Below the pieces are notes generated by a model that did not search any database, was not told where the DNA came from, and worked only from the letters and a program-made list of their open reading frames with translations. The position numbers were made by a program, and so were the translations under genes. 64,000 nt of DNA. It comes from Dechloromonas sp. (GTDB lineage Bacteria; Pseudomonadota; Gammaproteobacteria; Burkholderiales; Rhodocyclaceae). Positions 26,110 through 34,745 of this stretch are shown here, piece by piece. The DNA lies in the NCBI GenBank assembly GCA_016790815.1, contig JAEUOG010000045.1:43802-107801 (forward strand). Reading direction: 5' to 3'. Numbering within the stretch: the first letter of the stretch is position 1; each line of letters opens with the position of its first letter.

Positions 26110-29100
26110 ATGACGGCAAAACGCTATAATTCGATCCCCGAAACGCTGCCGTGCCCCCGAGTGTCCGCTCCCCAGCCCCTGCTTTCCCTTCCCGCCCTGC
26201 CCAAGGCCGGCAACCGAATCTATCTGCCGCTGCTGGCCGGGTCTTCCGACGCCCTGGCGCTGGCCGAACTGGCCACGCGCAACCCGGGCAAGTTGCTGGC
26301 TGTGGTCAGCGCCAGCGCCGCCGACGCCCAACGGCTCCTTGATGAAATTCCGTGGTTCGCGCCAGCGCTGCGCGTCCGTCTGCTGCCTGACTGGGAAACA
26401 CTGCCCTACGACCATTTCTCGCCGCATCAGGATCTCGTCTCCGAGCGCCTGGCCACCCTGTGGGCCGCCACCCAGGGCGAAATCGACATCCTGCTCGTGC
26501 CTGCAGCGACCGCTGTCTACCGGCTGGCGCCGCCCGCCTTCCTGGCCGCCTACACCTTCGCCTTCAAGAAGGGTCAGAAACTGGATGCCGAGAAGTTTCG
26601 GAGTCAGGTCACGCTGGCCGGCTACGCCCACGTCACGCAGGTCGTTTCGCCCGGCGAGTACTCGATTCGCGGCGGCTTGATCGACCTCTTCCCGATGGGC
26701 TCGCAATTGCCTTACCGGCTCGACCTGTTCGATGACGAGATCGAAAGCATCAAGACTTTCGACGTCGATACCCAGCGCACCGTTTATCCGGTGCCCGAAG
26801 TGCGGCTGCTGCCGGCCCGTGAATTCCCGATGGACGACAAGGGCCGCACCCATTTTCGCCAGTGCTTCCGCGAACGCTTTGAGGGCGATCCAGCCAAATC
26901 GGGCATCTACAAGGATATTTCGACCGGCATTGCCAGCGCCGGCATCGAGTACTACCTGCCGCTATTCTTCGATGAAATGGCGAGCATTTTCGACTACCTG
27001 CCCAAGGACGCCGTGTTTGTCAGCCACGGCGACGCCCCGGCCGCCATCGCCGCCTTCTGGAACGACACGCGCTCTCGCTACAACCTGTTGCAGGGCGACA
27101 AGGCGCGACCACTGCTGCCGCCCGACGAGCTGTTCCTGTCCGACGAAGCCTTCTTCACGGCAGCCAAATCCTACGGTCGACTGGCAATTGAGGGCAAAAA
27201 TGGCGAACTTGCCAGCAAACTGCCCGGCGTAGCCGTTGACCGGCGCAGCGACGATCCGCTTGGCGCGCTGAAGAATCACCTCGCCAGCTTCAAGGGCCGC
27301 GTGCTGCTGCTGGCCGAAACGGCCGGCCGCCGCGAAACATTAACCGCGATGTTCGCCGAGCATGGCCTCAAACCCGAAGCCATTCCCAACCTGCCCGCTT
27401 TTCTGAGCGGCAAGGCGCAACTGGCCCTTGGCATCGGGCCCTTGCAAACCGGCTTTGCGCTGGAAAAACTTGCTTTCATTACCGAAACCGAGCTGTTCGC
27501 CGGCAGCCCGCGCCGCACCCGCCGCGAAGCCGCCAAGAAAGCCACCTTCGACAACTGGCTCAAAGACCTTACTGAACTCAAGGTCGGCGACCCGGTCGTT
27601 CATGAAAGCCACGGCATCGGACGCTACCAGGGTCTGGTCCGCATGGACCTCGGCCTCGGCGAACAGGAGTTTCTTGAGCTGCACTACGCCAACGAGGCCA
27701 AGCTCTTCGTTCCGGTCGCCCAGCTTCACGTTATCTCGCGCTACTCCGGCGCCGATCCGGAAAACGCGCCACTGCATACCCTCGGTTCCGGCCAGTGGGA
27801 AAAAGCCAAGCGCAAGGCCGCCGAGCAGGCACACGACACTGCCGCCGAACTGCTCGCCCTCTATGCCGCCCGCGCCGCCCGCCAGGGCCATGCCTTCGAT
27901 TTTCAGGAAAACGATTACGAAGCCTTCGCCGACGGTTTCGGTTTCGAGGAAACCAACGACCAGGCGCAGGCGATTCTGGCCGTGATCCAGGACATGCGCT
28001 CCGGCAAACCGATGGACCGCCTGGTCTGCGGCGATGTCGGCTTCGGCAAGACCGAAGTCGCCCTGCGTGCCGCTTTCTGCGCCGTCGCCGGCGGCAAGCA
28101 GGTCGTCGTGCTGTGCCCGACCACCCTGCTCTGCGAACAGCATTACCAGACCTTCGCCGACCGCTTCGCCGACTGGCCGGTCAAGATTGCCGAAATCTCG
28201 CGATTCAAGACCGCCAAGGAATCGGCGCAGGCCCTGCAGGAGCTGGCCGAAGGCAAGATCGACATCATCATCGGCACCCACAAGCTGATCGGCAAGGACG
28301 TCAAGTTCAACCGCCTCGGCCTCGTCGTCATCGACGAAGAGCACCGCTTCGGCGTTCGCCAGAAGGAAACACTGAAGGCAATGCGCGCCGAGGTCGATGT
28401 CCTGACCCTCACCGCCACGCCAATCCCGCGCACGCTGGCCATGTCGATGGAAGGTCTGCGCGACTTCTCCGTCATCGCCACCGCGCCGCAAAAACGTCTG
28501 GCCATCAAGACCTTCGTCTCCCGCTTTTCCGACGGCATCATCCGCGAAGCCGTATTGCGCGAGCTCAAGCGCGGCGGCCAGGTGTATTTCCTGCACAACG
28601 AAGTCGACACCATCGACAACATGCGGGAAAAGCTGGAAAAACTGGTGCCCGAGGCCCGCATCGTCATCGGCCACGGCCAGATGAACGAACGCGAGCTGGA
28701 GCGGGTCATGCGCGACTTCACCGGTCAGCGCGCCAATGTGCTGCTGTGTACGACCATTATTGAAACCGGCATCGACAACCCGCACGCCAACACCATCCTG
28801 ATCAACCGCTCCGAGAAGTTCGGCCTCGCCCAGCTGCACCAGCTGCGCGGCCGCGTCGGTCGGTCGCACCACCAGGCCTACGCCTATCTCCTCGTGCAGG
28901 ATGAAAAGGCAATGACCAAGCAGGCGAAGATGCGCCTGGAGGCCATTCAGGCCATGGAAGAACTCGGTTCCGGTTTCTTCCTCGCCATGCACGACCTCGA
29001 AATCCGGGGCGCCGGCGAAGTGCTCGGCGACAACCAGTCGGGCGAAATGCAGGAGGTCGGCTTCAACATGTACGCCGACATGCTCAACCGCGCCGTCGCC

Positions 29101-29601
29101 GCGCTCAAGCAGGGCAAGCACCTGGCTGCGGTCGACCTGACCCAGCCGCTCGGCATCGGCACCGAAATCAACCTGCGTACCCCCGCTCTGTTGCCAGATG
29201 CCTACTGCCCCGATGTGCACGAGCGCCTGACGCTCTACAAGCGCCTGGCCAACTGTGAAGCCACGGAAGAAATCGATACGCTGCAGGAAGAACTGATCGA
29301 CCGCTTCGGCGAACTGCCTCTTCAGGCCCAGTCGCTGCTTGCCACCCACCGCCTGCGTCTGTTGGTCAAACCGCTGCTCATCCAGAAGCTGGACGCCACC
29401 AATGACCAGATCACGATGCAGTTCAGCCCCGAGTTTTCGAAAAACCCGCCTATCGAGCCAATGAAGATAATCAATTTGATTCAGAAAGACCGCAGCTATA
29501 AGCTGGCAGGACAGGATAAAATTTCCCTTTTACGCCACTGCCCGACCCTGAACGACAAGGTCGTCGCAGTCAAAGACATGATTCGCCAGCTGAGCCACTG
29601 A
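26110..29601 (+). CDS. mfd: Transcription-repair coupling factor Mfd
   Basis: A protein of about 1163 residues that removes RNA polymerase stalled at DNA lesions and recruits UvrA. N-terminal UvrB-like region (LPDWETLPYDHFSPHQDLVSER, FPMGSQLPYRLDLFDDEIE), RNA polymerase interaction domain (VGDPVVHESHGIGRYQGL), translocase with GDVGFGKTEVALRAAF, VIDEEHRFG and LRGRVGRSHHQAYAYLL, and a C-terminal TRCF domain. The start is uncertain: a TATAAT at 26125-26130 would place transcription start inside the ATG-initiated version, favouring a GTG at 26161 (VSAPQPLLSLP). The DAHP synthase gene follows at once. Confidence 0.95.
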   Translation: MTAKRYNSIPETLPCPRVSAPQPLLSLPALPKAGNRIYLPLLAGSSDALALAELATRNPGKLLAVVSASAADAQRLLDEIPWFAPALRVRLLPDWETLPYDHFSPHQDLVSERLATLWAATQGEIDILLVPAATAVYRLAPPAFLAAYTFAFKKGQKLDAEKFRSQVTLAGYAHVTQVVSPGEYSIRGGLIDLFPMGSQLPYRLDLFDDEIESIKTFDVDTQRTVYPVPEVRLLPAREFPMDDKGRTHFRQCFRERFEGDPAKSGIYKDISTGIASAGIEYYLPLFFDEMASIFDYLPKDAVFVSHGDAPAAIAAFWNDTRSRYNLLQGDKARPLLPPDELFLSDEAFFTAAKSYGRLAIEGKNGELASKLPGVAVDRRSDDPLGALKNHLASFKGRVLLLAETAGRRETLTAMFAEHGLKPEAIPNLPAFLSGKAQLALGIGPLQTGFALEKLAFITETELFAGSPRRTRREAAKKATFDNWLKDLTELKVGDPVVHESHGIGRYQGLVRMDLGLGEQEFLELHYANEAKLFVPVAQLHVISRYSGADPENAPLHTLGSGQWEKAKRKAAEQAHDTAAELLALYAARAARQGHAFDFQENDYEAFADGFGFEETNDQAQAILAVIQDMRSGKPMDRLVCGDVGFGKTEVALRAAFCAVAGGKQVVVLCPTTLLCEQHYQTFADRFADWPVKIAEISRFKTAKESAQALQELAEGKIDIIIGTHKLIGKDVKFNRLGLVVIDEEHRFGVRQKETLKAMRAEVDVLTLTATPIPRTLAMSMEGLRDFSVIATAPQKRLAIKTFVSRFSDGIIREAVLRELKRGGQVYFLHNEVDTIDNMREKLEKLVPEARIVIGHGQMNERELERVMRDFTGQRANVLLCTTIIETGIDNPHANTILINRSEKFGLAQLHQLRGRVGRSHHQAYAYLLVQDEKAMTKQAKMRLEAIQAMEELGSGFFLAMHDLEIRGAGEVLGDNQSGEMQEVGFNMYADMLNRAVAALKQGKHLAAVDLTQPLGIGTEINLRTPALLPDAYCPDVHERLTLYKRLANCEATEEIDTLQEELIDRFGELPLQAQSLLATHRLRLLVKPLLIQKLDATNDQITMQFSPEFSKNPPIEPMKIINLIQKDRSYKLAGQDKISLLRHCPTLNDKVVAVKDMIRQLSH

Positions 29602-29602
29602 C

Positions 29603-30676
29603 ATGACGACCCAAAATACCGAAAACCTGAATATTGCCGCTTTCGACACCATGCCGAAACCGGAAGAAATCCACACCCGCCTGCCGATCACAGCCAAGGC
29701 CACGAAGACGGTCACCCACGGCCGCAACCTGCTGCGCAAGATTCTGGAACGCAAGGATCATCGGCTTTTCGTCGTCGTCGGCCCCTGCTCGATCCACGAC
29801 CCGGTCGCCGGCATGGATTACGCCCGCCGCCTGAAAGCCCTGTCCGACGAAGTCGGCGACGTGCTGCAGATCATCATGCGCGTCTATTTCGAAAAACCGC
29901 GCACCACGGTTGGCTGGAAGGGCTACATCAACGACCCTTTCATGGATGACAGCTTCCGCATCGACGTCGGTATGGAAAAGGCCCGCCAGTTCCTGCTCGA
30001 CATCGCCGAACTTGGCCTGCCGACCGGTACCGAAGCCCTCGACCCGATCTCGCCGCAATACTATGGCGACCTGATTACCTGGACTGCCATTGGTGCCCGC
30101 ACCACCGAATCGCAGACCCACCGCGAAATGTCCTCCGGTCTCTCCACCCCGGTTGGTTTCAAGAATGCGACCAATGGCGATCTGTCGGTAGCTGTCAACG
30201 CCATCCTCTCAGCGTCGCGCCCGCACTCCTTCCTAGGCATCAACAGCAGCGGCCAGGTTTCGATCGTTCGTACCAACGGCAATCACTATGGTCATATCGT
30301 GCTTCGCGGCGGAGACGGGCGGCCAAATTACGATACCGTGTCGGTCTCCATCGCCGAACAAGCCATGGTCAAGGCCAAGCTGCCAGCCAACATCGTGGTT
30401 GATTGCTCGCACGCCAACAGCTCCAAGAAACCTGAACTCCAGCCGCTGGTCATGGCCGATGTGGTCAACCAGATCCGCCTCGGCAACAAGTCGCTGTTGG
30501 GCGTGATGATCGAATCCAATATCGAAGCCGGCAACCAGCCCATCCCGGCTGACCTCAGCCAGCTCAAATACGGCTGCTCGGTCACTGACGGCTGTGTTGA
30601 TTGGGCGACTACTGAAAAAATGATCCGCGATGCGGCGATCATGCTTCGCGACGTGCTGCCTGATCGGCTTTCCTGA
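29603..30676 (+). CDS. aroG: 3-deoxy-7-phosphoheptulonate synthase (DAHP synthase, class I)
   Basis: A 357-residue enzyme joining phosphoenolpyruvate and erythrose-4-phosphate at the entry of aromatic amino acid synthesis. VVGPCSIHDPVAGMDYARRL, MRVYFEKPRTTVGWKGYIND, GARTTESQTHREMSSGLS and IVVDCSHANSSKKPE are the metal- and substrate-binding blocks. Which amino acid (Phe, Tyr or Trp) inhibits it cannot be told from sequence by eye, so the symbol is generic. It begins one base after the mfd stop, and no separate promoter is visible. Confidence 0.93.
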   Translation: MTTQNTENLNIAAFDTMPKPEEIHTRLPITAKATKTVTHGRNLLRKILERKDHRLFVVVGPCSIHDPVAGMDYARRLKALSDEVGDVLQIIMRVYFEKPRTTVGWKGYINDPFMDDSFRIDVGMEKARQFLLDIAELGLPTGTEALDPISPQYYGDLITWTAIGARTTESQTHREMSSGLSTPVGFKNATNGDLSVAVNAILSASRPHSFLGINSSGQVSIVRTNGNHYGHIVLRGGDGRPNYDTVSVSIAEQAMVKAKLPANIVVDCSHANSSKKPELQPLVMADVVNQIRLGNKSLLGVMIESNIEAGNQPIPADLSQLKYGCSVTDGCVDWATTEKMIRDAAIMLRDVLPDRLS

Positions 30677-30733
30677 AGCCGGACAGCATCTTGCCGGAGC
30701 ACGCCTCGGTTTATTGCCTTTACGCCTATTCAC

Positions 30734-30988
30734 ATGAACGCTGATACTGAACAACAGACCGCCCGCCTTTCCACTGTCCGTCGCTGGATTTTCCTGCGCG
30801 CGTTTCTGCTCGGCGTTCTGGTTGCCGCCTGGTGGATTTTTTTTGCGCCAGACTCCATGATGGAGTATTCACTCAAGGTCATCCTGGGCGTCGTCGCGGG
30901 CCTGTTGGCCACCGGAAGCTACCTCTTCAACTTGCGTCAGACGCTCTTTCCAAAAGATGATCCACCGCAGGTCTCCGAGGAAAAATGA
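30734..30988 (+). CDS. Small two-helix membrane protein
   Basis: An 84-residue protein with two hydrophobic helices (about 18-39, FLRAFLLGVLVAAWWIFFAP, and about 46-66, LKVILGVVAGLLATGSYLFN) and short charged ends. Both termini are probably cytoplasmic. I see no family motif. It lies 57 bp after the DAHP synthase gene with only a weak ribosome site, and 158 bp before the BCS1-like gene. Confidence 0.55.
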   Translation: MNADTEQQTARLSTVRRWIFLRAFLLGVLVAAWWIFFAPDSMMEYSLKVILGVVAGLLATGSYLFNLRQTLFPKDDPPQVSEEK

Positions 30989-31086
30989 TCCAAACGCTTG
31001 TGCTTTCGCGGTCTGCGCCATTGAAGGCACTTCCTCGCCTAGATGCCTGAGGCCGAATCGATAGGGATCAGTCCATTGCCCGATTT

Positions 31087-31105
31087 CAGGGCTTGCCAAG
31101 CCCTG
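31087..31105. repeat. Perfect inverted repeat next to repeat copy E
   Basis: CAGGGCTT-GCC-AAGCCCTG is an 8-bp perfect stem with a 3-base loop. There is no T-run on either side, so it is not a standard terminator. It abuts the dispersed element and lies 42 bp before the BCS1-like start, in the probable leader of that gene. Confidence 0.55.
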
Positions 31106-31136
31106 CTGCGGTCCACCGGAAAAATAGTCTTAAAAC
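31104..31136 (+). repeat. Dispersed 33-bp element, copy E (leader of BCS1-like gene)
   Basis: The sequence reads CTGCTGCGGTCCACCGG, then AAAAATA, then GTCTTAAAAC. The core has one change (TCCACC for TCAACC) and the distal tract is diverged. It ends 11 bp before the ATG at 31147. Confidence 0.65.
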
Positions 31137-31146
31137 GAAATACTGC

Positions 31147-32382
31147 ATGCTTGAGCTGATCAGCAACGCGATCCAGGAGCAGTTCCAGAACCAGGTCGTC
31201 GCCGGCGGTATGGTCCTTGGGCTCATGGGGCTGATTCTCGCCTCGCTGCGGAATCTGCCACTCACCTTGTGGAATTACGCGAAGCGGGCTGTTGTTGTCA
31301 CGGCCGTTATCGACTCGCGAAACGACCTGTTCAATGCCTACATCGCCTGGCTGAACGAGCTGCCCTACGGACGCAATAGCCGACTGTTCACCGTCATCCA
31401 GGGCAACAAGGAAGACCTCGAAGACGAAACACCCGAGGGTCTCCCCCGCCTGCTGTACAGCCCTGCTCCGGGTTTCCATTTGTTCTGGTATGGCAACCGC
31501 CCGATGTGGATCGAACGTGACATTTCGATGAATCTGCAGGTTATCGAGACGGTCAAGATCAGTGCCTTGTTTGCGTCGCGCCGCCTCCTCGAACAAATGC
31601 TCGAAGACGTCATGCGTCGCGCCTATGCCCGTCTCGCGGACCACACGATGATCTACTCGATAGATCGCTGGGGCGAATCCTGGAATCTGGCCGATTCGCG
31701 GCCGCGCCGGCAAATCAACTCTGTCATTCTCGAGGGCGAAACGGCACAGAAACTGATCAGCGATATTCAGGAGTTTTTCCAGCGCCGGCAGTGGTATGCC
31801 GATCTCGGCATTCCCTGGCGCCGCGGCTACCTGCTGTATGGACCACCCGGTACCGGCAAAACCAGTTTTGCTTATGCCCTGGCTGGCGAACAGCACCTCA
31901 AGCTCTGTGCCGTTTCGCTGACCAATCCGAAACTGAACGACCAGAGCATTTCCGACCTGCTACAGAAAACGCCGCCGCGTTCATTGATCCTGATTGAAGA
32001 CATCGACGCCTTCTTCGTCGCCCGCGAAAAACAGGACAACCGCATCGAAGTCAGCTTCAGCGGCCTGCTCAATGCCATTGACGGTGTGGCCGCACAGGAA
32101 GGCCGCATCGTTTTTCTGACTACCAACCATCTCGAGAAACTGGATCGGGCGCTGATTCGTCCTGGCCGGATCGACATGACGGTAGAACTCGGCAATGCCA
32201 CCAACCAGCAATTGCGCATCATGTTCCAACGCTTCTACCCCCAAGCCACAGCGCTCGCCGACGAAGTTTCAGCCCAGTATCCAGACAAAACGCTCAGTCC
32301 GGCCAGAATCCAGCAATGCCTGCTGGAATCGAATGACGCCAAAGGTGCAGCCAGACTGATCAAGGAAGCCATCGCAAAATGA
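31147..32382 (+). CDS. BCS1-like membrane AAA ATPase
   Basis: A 411-residue protein. A single N-terminal helix (VVAGGMVLGLMGLILASL) is followed by a BCS1-N-like region (about 40-190) and an AAA module: Walker A LLYGPPGTGKTSFAYALA, Walker B SLILIEDIDAFF, sensor-1 FLTTNHLEKLD and arginine finger ALIRPGRID. This is the layout of mitochondrial BCS1, which moves the folded Rieske Fe-S protein across the inner membrane. The bacterial role is unknown. The end overlaps serB by 4 bp. Confidence 0.85.
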   Translation: MLELISNAIQEQFQNQVVAGGMVLGLMGLILASLRNLPLTLWNYAKRAVVVTAVIDSRNDLFNAYIAWLNELPYGRNSRLFTVIQGNKEDLEDETPEGLPRLLYSPAPGFHLFWYGNRPMWIERDISMNLQVIETVKISALFASRRLLEQMLEDVMRRAYARLADHTMIYSIDRWGESWNLADSRPRRQINSVILEGETAQKLISDIQEFFQRRQWYADLGIPWRRGYLLYGPPGTGKTSFAYALAGEQHLKLCAVSLTNPKLNDQSISDLLQKTPPRSLILIEDIDAFFVAREKQDNRIEVSFSGLLNAIDGVAAQEGRIVFLTTNHLEKLDRALIRPGRIDMTVELGNATNQQLRIMFQRFYPQATALADEVSAQYPDKTLSPARIQQCLLESNDAKGAARLIKEAIAK

Positions 32383-33218
32383 ATCTAATCATTCAGGGCG
32401 GCGCCCTGCCCACTTTCCTTCTTGAGCGGATCGTCACGGCCACCGGTTCGAGCAACGTCGAACCCCGCCCCCCACAGGTGGTCAGGCTGAAAGGCGCGAA
32501 CAGAACCCCCGAATTTGACGCACTGATCCCACTGATCGAAGCGGAAAAGCTCGACTGGGCCTTTGTCGAGGCCAACCGGAAGCTCTCTGATTTTGGTCTG
32601 ATCTGCTTCGACATGGATTCGACGCTGATCACCATCGAATGCATCGACGAACTGGCTGATTTTGCCGGCAAGAAAGAAGAAGTCTCGACCGTGACCGAAG
32701 CAGCCATGCGTGGCGAGATCGACTACCGTGAAAGCCTGCGCCGCCGCCTGGCTTTGCTAGCCGGGCTGGATGCCCGTGTTCTGGCCCGCGTCTTCGGCGA
32801 ACGGCTGTTACTCTCCCCAGGCGCCCGAGAACTGCTAGAAGCCTGCCAGAACGCGGGCCTGCGCACCGCCATCCTGTCTGGCGGCTTCACCTATTTTACC
32901 GAGCGGCTACGCATCGAACTCGGCTTCGACTTCGCCACGTCGAATGAACTGGAAATCTCCGGTGGCAAGCTGACCGGCAAAGTCGTCGGCGACATCGTCG
33001 ATGCCGCCGCCAAAGCGCATCACCTTGCCCGCTTGACCGACGAGTTGGGACTGAAACGGGAACAGGTAATCGCCTGTGGTGATGGCGCCAACGATCTGAT
33101 GATGATGGCCCAGGCCGGCTTGTCAGTCGCTTTCCGGGCAAAACCGGCAACACGGGCCAAAGCCGATGTAGCCATCAATTTCGGCGGCCTGGACTCTCTG
33201 CTCAATCTGTTCGACTGA
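32379..33218 (+). CDS. serB: Phosphoserine phosphatase
   Basis: A 279-residue HAD phosphatase completing serine synthesis. FDMDSTLITIECIDELAD carries the nucleophilic Asp, SGGFTYFTERL motif II, and CGDGANDLMMMAQAGLSVAF motif III with the metal aspartates. The N-terminal 60 residues form the small ACT-like regulatory region seen in SerB. Translationally coupled to the AAA gene upstream through an ATGA overlap. Confidence 0.94.
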   Translation: MNLIIQGGALPTFLLERIVTATGSSNVEPRPPQVVRLKGANRTPEFDALIPLIEAEKLDWAFVEANRKLSDFGLICFDMDSTLITIECIDELADFAGKKEEVSTVTEAAMRGEIDYRESLRRRLALLAGLDARVLARVFGERLLLSPGARELLEACQNAGLRTAILSGGFTYFTERLRIELGFDFATSNELEISGGKLTGKVVGDIVDAAAKAHHLARLTDELGLKREQVIACGDGANDLMMMAQAGLSVAFRAKPATRAKADVAINFGGLDSLLNLFD

Positions 33219-33237
33219 GCAGATCACGCTCAGGTTT
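33215..33237 (+). terminator. Weak stem-loop after serB
   Basis: CTGAGC and GCTCAG form a 6-bp stem around AGATCAC, followed by GTTTT. It overlaps the serB stop and the end of the convergent small gene. A short stem and short T-run make it a weak candidate. Confidence 0.3.
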
Positions 33238-33484
33238 TCCTGACCAACTGTTTGGCAAAGGCGGCGTCGTTCTTGGTCACGCGAGGCACGACTTGCGGCC
33301 CTGTCGCATTGACCAGACGGACGAAGTCGTCCAGTGGCAGCGCTTCGGCAACGTCCTTGTCGCCCCCTTCCGTGCGTTCGCGCAGAACGAACAGGCTGTC
33401 GCCGGTCATCACCATCAGAAAGTGACGGCCTTCGCTACGTTGATTGAGGCGCGCTACTGCCGCCGTGGCACGGGTTGAGCGCAC
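33230..33484 (-). CDS. Hypothetical protein at the end of the isc operon
   Basis: An 84-residue protein starting with GTG at 33484, 3 bp after the stop of the preceding gene. GRHFLMVMTGDSLFVLRERT and LDDFVRLVNATGPQVVPRVT suggest a small alpha/beta domain. There are no cysteines, no signal peptide and no membrane segment. No family is recognised. Its position as the last of about 13 tightly packed leftward genes implies co-expression with Fe-S assembly. Confidence 0.5.
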   Translation of the reverse strand: MRSTRATAAVARLNQRSEGRHFLMVMTGDSLFVLRERTEGGDKDVAEALPLDDFVRLVNATGPQVVPRVTKNDAAFAKQLVRKT

Positions 33485-33487
33485 AGG

Positions 33488-33685
33488 CTATTTGTATTTC
33501 TTGAAAACAGCCTTTGCGTCGAGGTGCGCACGATCGAGCGTACAGATCGACTCATCGTCGTCATGGCCGCTGAAAAAGTCGTCAGCCTGGGCGCGCATCA
33601 CCATCTTGATCGCTGTGTGATCCGCAACGTCGTATTTTTCGGTGATAAGGGTAGTTACTTCGTCGAGATGTTCTTCGTAGGTCAT
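33488..33685 (-). CDS. Hypothetical acidic small protein
   Basis: A 65-residue acidic, probably helical protein ([20 protein letters not shown], then [18 protein letters not shown], then [16 protein letters not shown]). Its start overlaps the stop of the VF530-like gene by 4 bp. No family is recognised. Small acidic partners such as IscX occur in the same operon, but sequence similarity to IscX is not evident. Confidence 0.5.
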   Translation of the reverse strand: MTYEEHLDEVTTLITEKYDVADHTAIKMVMRAQADDFFSGHDDDESICTLDRAHLDAKAVFKKYK

Positions 33686-33909
33686 TGCGGTTCAAATTCT
33701 GTCGAAATGTAGAGCGCCTCTACCTTATCTCGTGCCCACGGCGTGCGGCGAAGGAATTTGAGGCTGGAAGCGATGCTGGGGTCAAGATTGAAACAGCGAA
33801 TGTCGATGATCTGTCCCAGCTCTGTCCATCCGTAGTGGGCAACCAGACGCGTGAGAAGGGTCTCCAGGGTCAGACCGTGTAGCGGGTTATTGGCTTGTTT
33901 TTCTGGCAT
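33682..33909 (-). CDS. VF530-family (DUF2132) DNA-binding-like protein
   Basis: A 75-residue protein matching the VF530 family well: [40 protein letters not shown] and [14 protein letters not shown]. The family is small, found in many proteobacteria and cyanobacteria, with a fold compared to DNA-binding C-terminal domains; its role is not known. Here it is inside the isc operon between the YkgJ-like gene and a small acidic gene. Confidence 0.8.
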   Translation of the reverse strand: MPEKQANNPLHGLTLETLLTRLVAHYGWTELGQIIDIRCFNLDPSIASSLKFLRRTPWARDKVEALYISTEFEPQ

Positions 33910-34231
33910 CTGGCGTCAGGGCATTTGCGGGTGTGTAATAAAGCAGCCGTTCGCGCTGGCAATCGCTGTCACCCATTTCAAAAACACGGCAATTGTCAGG
34001 CCGGCGCGCATAAATCGTGCAGCGCATGGTGTCACGATCAAGCGCCGCGCACCAACCATCATCCAGACGGCGCATCACCCAGCCGCCCCATTCGTCCTGA
34101 GTGACAAAACGACGGGGCACATCGTCGCCATCCATCAGCATGACCTCAAGCTGGCAGCAGCACGCTGCGCATTGCTCGCAGGTGATGGCCGATGGTTCAA
34201 GCGTCAGAATTACGCTACCTCGTCGATCCAA
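33887..34231 (-). CDS. YkgJ-family cysteine cluster protein
   Basis: A protein of about 114 residues with cysteines arranged as [15 protein letters not shown] near the N-terminus and [21 protein letters not shown] near the C-terminus, the YkgJ (UPF0153) pattern thought to bind zinc or an Fe-S cluster. No ATG is available; the likely start is a TTG at 34231 overlapping the iscX end by 22 bp. Association with Fe-S assembly genes is consistent with a metal or cluster role. Function is unproven. Confidence 0.75.
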   Translation of the reverse strand: MDRRGSVILTLEPSAITCEQCAACCCQLEVMLMDGDDVPRRFVTQDEWGGWVMRRLDDGWCAALDRDTMRCTIYARRPDNCRVFEMGDSDCQRERLLYYTPANALTPDARKTSQ

Positions 34232-34404
34232 GCCTGCTGGATGGCCTCGAGAATTTTCTCGCCACAGCGCTTTGGATCGTCATTGAATCCCGGCAGCGCC
34301 ATTACCCATTCACGCAGATCGACAAAATTCACTTTCAGCGGATCCTTGTCCGGATAGGCATCGGTGAGTTCGATGGCGATGTCGTTGATGTCGGTCCATT
34401 TCAT
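34210..34404 (-). CDS. iscX: Fe-S assembly adaptor IscX
   Basis: A 64-residue acidic protein: [40 protein letters not shown] and [14 protein letters not shown] are diagnostic of IscX (YfhJ), which binds iron, IscS and frataxin and modulates cluster assembly. The ATG at 34404 overlaps the ferredoxin stop by 4 bp. It holds the same terminal isc position as in E. coli, except that four more genes follow here. Confidence 0.93.
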   Translation of the reverse strand: MKWTDINDIAIELTDAYPDKDPLKVNFVDLREWVMALPGFNDDPKRCGEKILEAIQQAWIDEVA

Positions 34405-34745
34405 TTGCGGTGACCTTCCTTCGCCATGTTGATGCTGTATTTCGGAATTTCGACCGTTAACGGCGTTGACCGCACAATTGCCTGGCAACCGAGACGGGAA
34501 TTGGGTTCCAGGCCCCAAGCCTTGTCGAGCAAGTCCTCTTCGATCTCTTCCGCAGCCTCCAGTGAGTTGAACCCTTCGCGCACGATAACGTGACAAGTCG
34601 TGCAGGCGCAGGACATCTCACAGGCGTGGTCAAGTTCGATCTCGTTGGCCAACAGGTTTTCGCAAATGGACTTGCCCTCTTCCGCGTCAATCACGGCACC
34701 ATCCGGGCACAGTTCGACGTGCGGCAGAACGATGATCTGCGTCAT
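34401..34745 (-). CDS. fdx: ISC-type 2Fe-2S ferredoxin
   Basis: A 114-residue ferredoxin. Cluster ligands are in [14 protein letters not shown] and the distal cysteine in [29 protein letters not shown] is the usual N-terminus. It supplies electrons during cluster assembly on IscU. Coupled to hscA and iscX through 4-bp overlaps. A stretch near 34460 that resembles the dispersed repeat core (GGCGTTGACCGC) is ordinary family coding sequence. Confidence 0.95.
   Translation of the reverse strand: MTQIIVLPHVELCPDGAVIDAEEGKSICENLLANEIELDHACEMSCACTTCHVIVREGFNSLEAAEEIEEDLLDKAWGLEPNSRLGCQAIVRSTPLTVEIPKYSINMAKEGHRK

Noticed and set aside
27340-29349. 669-residue open frame antisense to mfd
   Set aside because: It is a shadow of a GC-rich conserved gene; the protein is low-complexity in character and matches no family, whereas the sense strand is unmistakable Mfd.
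34458-34475. GGCGTTGACCGC in fdx as another repeat copy
   Set aside because: The residues encoded here belong to the normal ferredoxin family pattern, and the A-rich tracts are missing.
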